Below are positions 23,284-30,976 of a DNA stretch of 64,000 nucleotides, piece after piece. A program made the translations under genes and the position numbers. This DNA is from Conyzicola nivalis_A (GTDB lineage Bacteria > Actinomycetota > Actinomycetes > Actinomycetales > Microbacteriaceae). The notes under the pieces are model-generated. The model saw only the letters and a program-made list of their open reading frames with translations, was not told the origin of the DNA and did not search any database. Where the stretch lies: NCBI RefSeq assembly GCF_040548875.1, contig NZ_JBEPSJ010000001.1:1302001-1366000 (forward strand). Direction: 5' to 3'. Position 1 is the stretch's first letter, and each line of letters opens with the position of its first letter.

Positions 23284-25876
23284 GCACCATCACCGAGAGG
23301 GCGATGAGAGCTTCGGCGCGGTTGCCGGCACCGAGCTTCCGGTAGAGGCTGCGCAACTGGGACTTGACGGTATTCGGTGACACCGACAGCATCTCGGCGA
23401 GTTCGGCCGTGCCTCCCGCGCGCGGGAGAACGCGGGCGAGGGCGATCTCGCGCGGAGTGAGCGACGGCGCGGGCGCGAGCGACCCGATGACGGCGTGGGC
23501 TCGCGCGCCCTCGAGCAGCTCGTGGGGGTCGCCGATAGTGGACACGCGCGCGACCTCGAGGAGCGCGTCGAGGGCCTGGGCAGGTACGAGCGCCAGGGCG
23601 AGCCCCTGCTGACGGTTCGCCATGAATTCGAGCAGCTCACCCAGCGACACGGCGGCGCGGCCGGCGTCGCCGGCGAGCGCGAGCGCTCCGGCTCGGAGCG
23701 CCATGGCCTCCGCGCGCGAGCGTGACGACGCCGGGTCGCCCGCTGACGCGGCGGGGTTCGCGAGATGACGCAGCGCATCGTCTGGCTGAGCGCGGGCCAG
23801 CGCGATCCGCGCCAGACCCGTGCTGCGGCGGGCCGAGGCCGCCTTTCCGAGCGCTCGCTCCGCCGCGGCGGGCCGTCCGGCGGCGAGCTCGATCAGCGAC
23901 CGTGTGTGCGCGAGCCGAGCGAGGGTCGGCGGGGCGATCGAACGGCGCCTCCTCTGCATGAGCATCTCGGCGTCGAGTGCCAGCCGCGCGCGCTCGGGAT
24001 GTCCGCGCAGCAGTTCGACGAGCACGTCGACGTGCGCCAGTAACGGCCAGTGCTCGATCGTCTCCCGGTGCGGGTCGAGCGACCGGATGTGCCGATCCGC
24101 GGCGTCCGCGTCCCAGCGCTCGAGGGCGGCGAACGCGCCGGCCAGCTGGTTGAAGCTGCCCATGTAGCCGGTGAGCCACCCCTCCGGCCATTCCAGCGCC
24201 TGCGACTGTTCGATCATCGCGATCGACTCGCGGAGGTCTCCGGCCGCCGCGAGCGCCCCGGCCGACAGCGCCATTCCCTGCAGGCCCGCCTTGAGCCCTT
24301 TCGACGCTCCGACAGACGTCGAGCGGGCGAACGAGTCGAGGGCGTCCTCCGTGCGTCCGGCGTAGAAGAGGCTGGTTCCGAACTGGTTGTGGAGGGTGGG
24401 TTCCACCCTTCCGAGGCCGTCTCTGTCGTCGGGGCTCATCGCGAGCAGGATACGGCGGCCGTCGAGGGCTGCCACGAGGGCGCCGTCGAAGCGTCCGCTG
24501 ACGCGGAGGGCCGCGCTCTCGATCGCGCGGAGCACCACCCGGTCGGCGGGAGCGGACCGGTCGCGCTGGGTGCGCGCGGCGTGACCGGCGAGGGCGAAGT
24601 ACTCCAGCGCCCGAAGTCGGTGATGGCCGGTGCGGTTGTACTCGAGGGCGAGCAGCATGGTGATGAGCGGCTGACGGCGGAGCACGGAGAGCGGGGTGCC
24701 GTGGAACAGCCGGCGAAGCTGCTGGCCGTGGTTGCGGAGGAGTTCGTTCCAGTACGTGCGGATGACGCGGGATGCGAGTTCCCAGTCGCGGAGCTCCACG
24801 GCGCGGCGCAGCGCGGCGAACGGACGGCCGTGCGCGAGCTCCCACCGCGCGACCGCGCGCACCAGCGTCTCCACGAGCCGGGGCTGTTCGAAGCGCAGCC
24901 TCCGCTCGAACCCCTCTCTGATCAGGGGCGTGTAGGTGAAGGTCTCGGTGGTCCGCGTGGTTCCCGTCCAGAGGCCGAGCCCCTCGTCTTCTGCGCGCGC
25001 GAGGAGCGCACCCACGTCGTCGGGCACGTCGTCTGTCGGTTCGAGGGTGGAGCGGGCGATGTCGGCGAGTTCGGCGGCCAGGGCTCGGTCGAGCGAGTCG
25101 GCGACCGAGGTCGCCCGCACGAAGAGTGCGAACCGGGGGTCCCATGGTCGGGACGCGATCTCGGCGTCGATGAGCGAGTCGATGACCCCCTGCGTCGGGC
25201 CCTCGCGGGATAAGGAGGATTCGTCGAGGGACTGCGACGTCAGCCTGGTCAGGATCGGCAGGCCGCCTAGGGCCGCGATGCGCGCGACGGCGGGCGAGGT
25301 CACATCTATCGACAGGGCATCCGCTATCTCGTCAGGCGTGAGCGCGAGGTCCGTTGCACCGATCACGGCGACATCGAGTTTCAGCGCGAGGGCGGGGTCG
25401 TTGAGTGGCCCTCGTCGGCGCGATGTCGCCCTGACGCTGAGCTGGGGCACGTCGAGCACCACGTCGACGAGCCCGTTTACACACTCCGGCGTCAACCGGT
25501 CGATCTCGTCGACGGCGATGGTCAGCGGGCCGTGCAAGGCCTGCAGGCCACGTCGGAGCAGGGTCCACGGGTCCGCCCCGCCCGACAACGCCTCGGTGGC
25601 GAGCAGCAGCGGGTGGGCGTCGTCGAGCAGACCGGCGGCGGCGAGTTCGGCGGCGAGGTGCTGCACGAAGGCGGCGGAGCCCGCGTTTCCGTCGCGGATG
25701 CGTACCCAGATTCCGTCCGCGGCCGTCGCGGCCGCCCACTGGGCCATGGCCACGCTCTTGCCGTAGCCGGCCGGCCCCTGCGCGACGACCACGGCCTGGG
25801 GCCCGTCGAAGCGGCGCACCAGCCGTGGCCTCTCGCGCACGCCTGACGGCACACGCGGCACTCCTCTGATCGCCAT
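23228..25876 (-). CDS. Large ATP-binding LuxR-family regulator (LAL/MalT-like)
   Basis: About 880-aa transcription factor: an N-terminal STAND-type ATPase with Walker A GPAGYGKSVAM and Walker B-like LTIAVDEIDRL, a long middle region of TPR-like helical repeats (AALRRAVELRDWELASRVI and many alanine-rich pairs), and a C-terminal LuxR helix-turn-helix (LTPREIALAR...AEMLSVSPNTVKSQLRSLYRKLGAGNRAEAL). Two in-frame starts exist, at 25915 and 25876; the latter (MAIRGVPRVP) fits the family better. Such proteins sense an inducer bound at the TPR part. Possible targets are the overlapping MFS gene or the surface-protein gene upstream; neither is proven. Confidence 0.87.
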   Translation of the reverse strand: MAIRGVPRVPSGVRERPRLVRRFDGPQAVVVAQGPAGYGKSVAMAQWAAATAADGIWVRIRDGNAGSAAFVQHLAAELAAAGLLDDAHPLLLATEALSGGADPWTLLRRGLQALHGPLTIAVDEIDRLTPECVNGLVDVVLDVPQLSVRATSRRRGPLNDPALALKLDVAVIGATDLALTPDEIADALSIDVTSPAVARIAALGGLPILTRLTSQSLDESSLSREGPTQGVIDSLIDAEIASRPWDPRFALFVRATSVADSLDRALAAELADIARSTLEPTDDVPDDVGALLARAEDEGLGLWTGTTRTTETFTYTPLIREGFERRLRFEQPRLVETLVRAVARWELAHGRPFAALRRAVELRDWELASRVIRTYWNELLRNHGQQLRRLFHGTPLSVLRRQPLITMLLALEYNRTGHHRLRALEYFALAGHAARTQRDRSAPADRVVLRAIESAALRVSGRFDGALVAALDGRRILLAMSPDDRDGLGRVEPTLHNQFGTSLFYAGRTEDALDSFARSTSVGASKGLKAGLQGMALSAGALAAAGDLRESIAMIEQSQALEWPEGWLTGYMGSFNQLAGAFAALERWDADAADRHIRSLDPHRETIEHWPLLAHVDVLVELLRGHPERARLALDAEMLMQRRRRSIAPPTLARLAHTRSLIELAAGRPAAAERALGKAASARRSTGLARIALARAQPDDALRHLANPAASAGDPASSRSRAEAMALRAGALALAGDAGRAAVSLGELLEFMANRQQGLALALVPAQALDALLEVARVSTIGDPHELLEGARAHAVIGSLAPAPSLTPREIALARVLPRAGGTAELAEMLSVSPNTVKSQLRSLYRKLGAGNRAEALIALSVMVLSEEPAGSRRRGDTRSSD

Positions 25877-25968
25877 GATGTACGAACTCCGATACGCGCC
25901 AGCGGCGCAGCTCATCCGGGCCGGTGTCCTGCCGTCCGGGATCCCAGCTTAGAACCTCGCAGTGAGTC

Positions 25969-27042
25969 TTACTCGCGAGCTGCGGCGCGCCGTGATCGGA
26001 TCCGCTGGACGACGACCAGCGCAGCGCCGGCCAGGAGGATGGCGGCGCCGATCGGGGCGACGGTTTCGGCGTCGGAACCGGTCGACGCGAGAGCCTCGAC
26101 GGGCACCGCTCGACCGTTCACGTCGGACGGCGTCGACGGGGGCTGCACGGCCGGCTGCGTGAAGACGGGCGTCGGCGGCACGACGACGACAGCCTGCGGC
26201 ACGACCGGAGTCGGCGGAACGACGACCGGAGCCGTCGGGCAGACGGTCGGCGCGACCGCGACGGTCGCGCTGGAGGTCATCACGACCGCGGGAGTGGCGA
26301 CCCATGTGTTCTGTGCCGTGTCGAGGCGCCAGTCCACGGTGGTCGTCGTGGTGGTGCGCGTCTGGGTGGCGGCGGCGCAGTCGACAGCGGTCGTGTCGAC
26401 GACCTCTCGTGTCGGGGTGGGTTTGACCGGAATGGCGACAGCGCACAGCGGGTCGTCCGCGTCGATGGCGCCGTCGAGCGCGCCGACGAAGTCCTGTGTC
26501 GCGGTGCCGTCGGCGAAGAGATGGTCGGGCGCGGCGGTGGCCGTCACCGAGTACTGGCCGGGGCCGGTGACCCTCGACGGAGTGCCCCAGGTGGCGTTTC
26601 TCACCGCGCCGAGCTGCAGGCTGCCGTTCGCGTCGCAGGTCGCCGGTGCGACGGAGACGACCGCGCTCGCATCCGGCGCGACCGCCCTCTTGCAGGGCAC
26701 GCTGTCGCCCGAGAACTCACGGTCGTACTGCGTTCCGCTCGCGTCGATCTCGACGACGTATTCGTGGGCTACCGTGACGTCGCCCAGCGGGTACGTCTCG
26801 TGGAGCGACGAGCCGAAGTCGGTCTCTTCGATCACCTCGGAGTCGATCTCGACGCTGATGCTGTTGATGAAGGCACCGCCGTTGCCGACGCTGTAGCTCT
26901 GCAGGGCGACGGTGAGGGTCGAGCAGGTGGCGGACGCCTCGGGCGTGTGAGCGCTTGCCGGGGTGGGCATCGCGACGGCGGATGTCGCGAACGCGAGAGT
27001 TCCGGCGGCGACGGCGAGGGCGGACAACGTTGTGATTCTCAA
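25969..27042 (-). CDS. Secreted LAXTG-type sortase-anchored surface protein
   Basis: 357-aa exported protein. The best start is the TTG at 27042: GGAGAG lies eight bases upstream and it opens a signal peptide (LRITTLSALAVAAGTLAFATSAVAMP). The mature part has beta-strand-rich segments with paired cysteines, a Thr-rich repeat (TQTRTTTTTTVDW), a Pro/Val-rich stalk (VVVPPTPVV repeated) and the cell-wall sorting signal LASTGSD followed by one hydrophobic helix and an RRAAARE tail. LAXTG is the motif of class E sortases common in actinobacteria; no sortase gene is in this window. Function unknown, perhaps adhesion. It is downstream of nothing on its strand and just upstream of the LAL gene. Confidence 0.83.
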   Translation of the reverse strand: MRITTLSALAVAAGTLAFATSAVAMPTPASAHTPEASATCSTLTVALQSYSVGNGGAFINSISVEIDSEVIEETDFGSSLHETYPLGDVTVAHEYVVEIDASGTQYDREFSGDSVPCKRAVAPDASAVVSVAPATCDANGSLQLGAVRNATWGTPSRVTGPGQYSVTATAAPDHLFADGTATQDFVGALDGAIDADDPLCAVAIPVKPTPTREVVDTTAVDCAAATQTRTTTTTTVDWRLDTAQNTWVATPAVVMTSSATVAVAPTVCPTAPVVVPPTPVVPQAVVVVPPTPVFTQPAVQPPSTPSDVNGRAVPVEALASTGSDAETVAPIGAAILLAGAALVVVQRIRSRRAAARE

Positions 27043-27288
27043 TTTATGGCTCTCCAAGGGTCGCCGATGAACGGCGAGAGCGTCTGCGTGCGGCGGGTCG
27101 CCGCGACGGGCGGCTAGCGGTCGGGTAGCCGGGCCGGTGGATCTACGAATGCGCTGATCGGCAGCGAGCGAGGCAATCGGATGCGCCCCGGTCGTCACTG
27201 GCGAGCGGCGTCCTGGCGGAATCGGGTGACGTCACCGGGACTCACGCAAGTTAGCAGGAATTGATTTCTCCTCGCAGATGCTTCCTGA

Positions 27289-27329
27289 GAGGTTTGTCCC
27301 CCGTGCGGGGGTCACTCCCGCGGAACCTC
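27289..27329. terminator. Nested hairpin in the 27043-27414 gene-free stretch
   Basis: GAGGTT (27289-27294) pairs with AACCTC (27324-27329), and within it CCCCCG (27298-27303) pairs with CGGGGG (27306-27311). A second hairpin follows at 27366-27394. The remaining 27043-27288 holds the promoter side of the surface-protein gene; I see no gene in 27043-27414. These may end the DHFR-like transcript or regulate the surface-protein gene. Confidence 0.5.
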
Positions 27330-27365
27330 GGCGATCGGTGGTTGCGTGATTGCCAGCTTGAATCG

Positions 27366-27394
27366 GGATTGTCCCCCGAACGAGGGGGCAATCC
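27366..27394 (-). terminator. Probable terminator of the DHFR-like gene
   Basis: GGATTG and CCCCC (27366-27377, one bulged T) pair with GGGGG and CAATCC (27384-27394) around a six-base loop, 21 bases past the stop of the 27415 gene. The sequence TTGTCCCCCG is shared with the hairpin at 27289-27329. Confidence 0.6.
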
Positions 27395-27414
27395 GCCGTC
27401 CCGTGGCGGACGTA

Positions 27415-28044
27415 TCAGGCCCCGGGCGTCATGTCGCCCGTCGTCGGCTTCTCCCCCGTCGGCGCATACCGAAGCAGCACCGCGCCCCGCTCGGACGCCT
27501 CCGGGGGCGCGAGCAGTCGAAGGCCCGCCGGGGGGCCGTCGGGCTCGAACAGCCGTTTGCCCGGGCCGACGACTATCGGGTACACCCAGAGGTTCAACTG
27601 GTCGAAGAGGCTCTGTGCGACGAGGGTGTGCGCGAAGTCGATGCTGCCGATCACGTGGACCTCGTTGTGGCGCTCGCGCAACTCCGCGACCTCGGCGGCG
27701 ATGTCCGGTCCGAGCAGGTGCGAGCCGCGCCATCCGAGGTCCGGCTCCCCTCTCGACGCGACGTATTTCGGAATCGCGTCGAACTTGCGTGCGATCTCGG
27801 CGTCCGGCCCGTCGACCTGGTGCGGCCAGTAGCCGGCGAAGATGTCATAGGTGCGGCGACCCAGCAGCAGGGCGTCGGTCGCCCGGATTCCCGCCATGAT
27901 CTGCTCGCCGTCGGCCGAGCCGATCAGGGGCGCCTGCCACCCGCCGAAGGAGAACCCGCCCGCGGTGTCCTCCTCGGGCCCGCCGGGAGCTTGCGCGACC
28001 CCGTCGAGTGTGGTGAAGAGGTCGATGTGGATTCGTCCGGCCAT
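27415..28044 (-). CDS. Dihydrofolate reductase-family (RibD C-terminal-like) protein
   Basis: 209-aa oxidoreductase of the stand-alone RibD_C/DHFR-like fold: IHIDLFTTLDGVAQAPG start, RATDALLLGRRTYDIFAGYWP, then VHVIGSIDFAHTLVAQ and LWVYPIVVGPGKRLF, the usual order for NADPH-binding members. These proteins are widespread and mostly unassigned; a reductase role is likely. It lies 27 bases downstream of the flavin-reductase gene, in the same direction, and both could form a small redox operon. It ends at a hairpin. Confidence 0.85.
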   Translation of the reverse strand: MAGRIHIDLFTTLDGVAQAPGGPEEDTAGGFSFGGWQAPLIGSADGEQIMAGIRATDALLLGRRTYDIFAGYWPHQVDGPDAEIARKFDAIPKYVASRGEPDLGWRGSHLLGPDIAAEVAELRERHNEVHVIGSIDFAHTLVAQSLFDQLNLWVYPIVVGPGKRLFEPDGPPAGLRLLAPPEASERGAVLLRYAPTGEKPTTGDMTPGA

Positions 28045-28071
28045 GGTGGTCTCCTTCTGTTCGCGGTCGGC

Positions 28072-28674
28072 CTACTTGCGCGAGCCCGGGTCGTCGTCGC
28101 CGATGTGCCCCGGCGCGTTGGCGGCGAGAACGCGGGCGACGAACGCGGCATACTCCTCCATGTAGTGGCGCAGGAACGCCTCCGTGTCCGCGTCGGCCAC
28201 CTTCCCGTCGTCGCCGAAGACCGCGGGATCGAACCGCACGTACGCCTCGGGCGAGTTGAGCTGCGGCGCGTCGAGAAAGCTGAGGACGCTGCGCATCGAC
28301 GACTGCATCACGGCGGTGCCGATGCCCCCGGGCGAGGCCCCGACGATGCCCGTCGGCTTGCGGGCGAACGAGTTAGTGCCCCACGGACGGGATCCCCAGT
28401 CGATGGCGTTCTTCAGCGCGCCGGGGATCGACCGGTTGTACTCGGGCGAGACGAAGAGGATGCCGTCGGAGGCTTCGATCGCCCGCTTCAGCTCACGTCC
28501 GGGCGGCGGGTAGTCGCCGTCGAAGTCGGAGCTGTACAGCGGCAGGGCGCCGATCGGGATCTCGGTGAATTCGAGCTCCTCTGGCGCCACCCGGATCAGC
28601 GCCTTCGACAGGGTCCGGTTGATCGAGCCGCTGGCGAGGCTCCCGACGAAGTACCCGATCTGATAGCCGGCCAT
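28072..28674 (-). CDS. NADPH-dependent FMN reductase-like flavoprotein
   Basis: 200-aa flavodoxin-like reductase. The FMN phosphate loop is VGSLASGSINRTL near the N-terminus and the flavin-binding signature is SPEYNRSIPGALKNAIDWGSRP (about 78-95). This family reduces FMN, quinones, azo dyes or chromate with NAD(P)H. First gene of a two-gene transcript with the DHFR-like gene; divergent from the phosphotransferase gene across about 100 bp. No signal peptide: cytoplasmic. Confidence 0.88.
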   Translation of the reverse strand: MAGYQIGYFVGSLASGSINRTLSKALIRVAPEELEFTEIPIGALPLYSSDFDGDYPPPGRELKRAIEASDGILFVSPEYNRSIPGALKNAIDWGSRPWGTNSFARKPTGIVGASPGGIGTAVMQSSMRSVLSFLDAPQLNSPEAYVRFDPAVFGDDGKVADADTEAFLRHYMEEYAAFVARVLAANAPGHIGDDDPGSRK

Positions 28675-28772
28675 CGCCGCCCTCCTTCTCGTCGCTCACG
28701 CTTTCCCGGTTTAGCACGGGGTTGCGACTGCGGCAAGGGCGGGACGTGCACCGGATGCTGCACACTGAGACG

Positions 28773-29579
28773 ATGTCGCAGAGACCGCTCGCCGCCCGTC
28801 CAACCGCACCGACGCGGGTTCCGCGGGCCGTGCGGGCGATCGCGGGCGGCGCGACCGTCGAGCCGGTGTGGCGCAACGAGCTCGGCGGGCTGACGTTCCA
28901 CGTCGGGGGCGCGGCGGCGCGCTTTGTGAAGTGGTCGCCGGCCGGGGTGCCCGGGCTCGACCTGGCCGCCGAGGTCCGGCGGCTGGCGTGGGTGGACGAC
29001 CGCGCGGCGGTGCCCCGGGTGCTCGACAGCGGAGCAGACGACGAGGGCGGGTGGCTCGTGACCGCGGCCATCCCCGCAGCATCGGCCGTCGAGCCGCGGT
29101 GGCTCGACGACCCGCAGACCGCCGTGCGCGCGATCGGCCACGGGCTGCGTCGGCTGCACGACTCGCTCCCGGTCGACGAATGCCCGTTCGAGTGGTCGGT
29201 CGCTCGGCGGCTCGCGCAGGCCGACGTGCGGATCGCGGCGGGGATGACGGTGGACGACTGGTTTCCCGAGCACCGCGGCACGACCGTCGCGGAGGCTCGC
29301 CGCCGACTGGCATCCGCTCCCCCGGTCGACCGACTCGTGGTCTGCCACGGCGACCCGTGCGCACCGAACACCCTCATCGACGACGACGGCCGGTTCGCGG
29401 CCCACGTCGACCTCGGCTCGCTCGGAGTGGCCGACCGCTGGGCCGACATCGCCGTCGCGGCGTGGAGCACGGAGTGGAACTACGGCCCGGGACTCGCACC
29501 GCTGCTCTACGAGTCGTACGGCATAGACGCCGACGAGGAGCGCATCGAGTACTACCGGCTGCTCTGGGACCTCGGCTAG
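28773..29579 (+). CDS. Aminoglycoside phosphotransferase-family kinase (APH(3')-like)
   Basis: About 268-aa small-molecule kinase. The catalytic loop reads VVCHGDPCAPNTLID (HGD-x4-N) and the metal-binding Asp is in AAHVDLGSLGVADRWADIAVA, the layout of APH(3') enzymes. Substrate lysine region is GAAARFVKWSP. Environmental members often have unknown substrates, so antibiotic resistance should not be assumed. In-frame ATGs at 28722, 28755 and 28773 are possible; 28773 was picked because the residues before it look unconserved. Its stop overlaps the stop of the convergent gene at 29576. Confidence 0.82.
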   Translation: MSQRPLAARPTAPTRVPRAVRAIAGGATVEPVWRNELGGLTFHVGGAAARFVKWSPAGVPGLDLAAEVRRLAWVDDRAAVPRVLDSGADDEGGWLVTAAIPAASAVEPRWLDDPQTAVRAIGHGLRRLHDSLPVDECPFEWSVARRLAQADVRIAAGMTVDDWFPEHRGTTVAEARRRLASAPPVDRLVVCHGDPCAPNTLIDDDGRFAAHVDLGSLGVADRWADIAVAAWSTEWNYGPGLAPLLYESYGIDADEERIEYYRLLWDLG

Positions 29580-29764
29580 TAGCCGCGCTGCCCCTTCTCG
29601 ATGTCGGCCTGGACGTCCGACATGGCGGTCGCCAGCTCGAGATCGCGGCCACCGCGGTCGACGTCCACCCGCCGGCTGCGCAGTGCCGAGAGGGCGACCA
29701 GGCTCGCGACGGCGAGACCGAGGCAGCCGGCGGCGACGAGAGTGACGAAGACTGCAGCAGCCAT
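29576..29764 (-). CDS. Small single-pass membrane protein, 62 aa
   Basis: One N-terminal transmembrane helix (about 3-30, AVFVTLVAAGCLGLAVASLVAL) followed by a charged cytoplasmic tail with an amphipathic helix (ATAMSDVQADIEKGQRGY). An AAAGG site precedes the ATG. Its stop codon overlaps the stop of the phosphotransferase gene. Function unknown; size and layout fit small envelope-associated peptides. Confidence 0.6.
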   Translation of the reverse strand: MAAAVFVTLVAAGCLGLAVASLVALSALRSRRVDVDRGGRDLELATAMSDVQADIEKGQRGY

Positions 29765-29832
29765 GAGAGACGCCTTTCGAGAGATCCTCTAGTGCGAGGA
29801 GTCTCGCACGGCATCGCGCCGGAAGTCGAGTG

Positions 29833-30471
29833 TCAGTCGGACGCGGGCACCAGGGCGACCAGGGACGGGATGTCCCCCCGCCTGTCCTCGACGAGCAGCG
29901 TCGGCAGAACGAACTCCCACATCTCGCCGAGGCGGTCGTAGAGGTCGGCCCACCCGGTGAGGGCGTGGGAGACGACCTGCGAACCGGTGTACGCCGACAT
30001 CACGAAGCGGGCGAGAGCGACGAGGTCGCGGTCGGCGGCGACATCGCCCTGCGCCGCCGCCTCCGTGAGCAGCGCGGTGCCGGTCGTGATCCAGTCCTGG
30101 TACGGCCGGCGGGCCACGCCGGGGAAGAGCTCGGGAGTCTCGGTGCTGAGCCGCATGCCCCCGCGCACGATCGGGTCGGTCAGTATCTGCTCGGCGATCG
30201 TGACCGACAGTCTCACCAGCGACTCGACGGCCCGGGTGCCGGGTGCGACGGAGGACACGGCCGCGAGCGCGGTCTCGTGCTGGCGCTGGATGACCTCGCT
30301 GGCCAGCTGGTGTTTGGAGTCGAAGTGGAAGTACAGCGACCCCTGAGTCACCCCCGCCTCGGTCACCACGTCGCCGAGCGTCGCGGCCGAGTAGCTGAGC
30401 TCGGCGAACACCGAGCCGGCCGCGCGGAGGATCGTCTCGCGCGTGATGAGCGACCTCGCCTGCTTCGCCAT
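29833..30471 (-). CDS. TetR-family regulator of gamma-butyrolactone-receptor type
   Basis: 212-aa TetR/AcrR protein. The N-terminal helix-turn-helix (TRETILRAAGSVFAELSYSAATLGDVVTEAGVTQGSLYFHF) and the C-terminal block SAYTGSQVVSHALTGWADLYDRLGEMWEFVLP closely follow ScbR/ArpA-type autoregulator receptors of Streptomyces, which sense gamma-butyrolactones. No butyrolactone synthase gene (afsA-like) is in the window, so the ligand is unknown. A palindromic operator candidate lies 33 bases upstream, suggesting autoregulation. Confidence 0.82.
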   Translation of the reverse strand: MAKQARSLITRETILRAAGSVFAELSYSAATLGDVVTEAGVTQGSLYFHFDSKHQLASEVIQRQHETALAAVSSVAPGTRAVESLVRLSVTIAEQILTDPIVRGGMRLSTETPELFPGVARRPYQDWITTGTALLTEAAAQGDVAADRDLVALARFVMSAYTGSQVVSHALTGWADLYDRLGEMWEFVLPTLLVEDRRGDIPSLVALVPASD

Positions 30472-30503
30472 GCACCCGCCGTCCGCTACGCCACTAAAAC
30501 ATT

Positions 30504-30523
30504 GTCCATACTATGTAATGGAC
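30504..30523. promoter_or_regulatory. Palindromic operator candidate upstream of the TetR gene
   Basis: GTCCAT (30504-30509) and ATGGAC (30518-30523) flank an AT-rich centre; within it CATA-C-TATG is itself a palindrome (30507-30515). The stretch is unusually AT-rich for the region and could also contain the -10 element. TetR-type autoregulators commonly bind such sites. Confidence 0.5.
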
Positions 30524-30547
30524 CGCCGCGGCGCGGCATCGCCGGGG

Positions 30548-30814
30548 TCAGCGCTCCGATGTCTCGGGCGTCGAGTCGTCGTGCATCTCCCGGAGCGCGT
30601 GGTACCGCCTGCGATACATGAACAGCAGGTAGAGGTTGAGCGGGATGACGAGAACGAACCACACGGAGACGATCCAGGTCGGGATCGTCTCGAGGCCGGT
30701 GAGCCAGACTACGCCGAACGCTATGGTGACCACGGTCAGCAGGGCGGAGTTGGTGCTCGCGCGGTGGGCGTCGCGCAACGCCTCCGGCAGATCCTCCGGT
30801 TGCTCCATCATCAC
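30548..30814 (-). CDS. Small membrane protein, two TM helices, 88 aa
   Basis: Two hydrophobic helices (about 24-42 and 47-66, LLTVVTIAFGVVWLTGL and WIVSVWFVLVIPLNLYLLFMY) with a cytoplasmic acidic N-terminus and a charged C-terminus rich in Arg then Asp/Glu. Three Met codons open the frame, so the exact start is unsure by a residue or two. It lies downstream of no gene on its strand and just upstream of the TetR operator. Function unknown. Confidence 0.6.
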   Translation of the reverse strand: MMMEQPEDLPEALRDAHRASTNSALLTVVTIAFGVVWLTGLETIPTWIVSVWFVLVIPLNLYLLFMYRRRYHALREMHDDSTPETSER

Positions 30815-30976
30815 CCCATGCTCGCAGTCGCATTCCGCGACTGATAGGTCTTGTGGGACGGCCCCCGATGGTAGTCGTCCACAGCCGAAGATTACTCCAC
30901 GACTTCGGGCGCCTGCCGGGATACGGGTGGGTTGGCCGCTACCCTGAGGCTCGTCGCCAAGTCAGGGAGTATGCGA

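Noticed and set aside
27298..27311. CCCCCG-TG-CGGGGG as a CsoR copper operator
   Set aside because: The C5-G5 layout is superficially CsoR-like, but the flanking TA positions are missing and no copper gene is adjacent; a hairpin is more likely.
28722..28772. Longer N-terminus of the phosphotransferase from 28722
   Set aside because: The extra residues are unconserved-looking and would overlap the likely promoter of the divergent reductase; 28773 is preferred, although 28755 remains possible.
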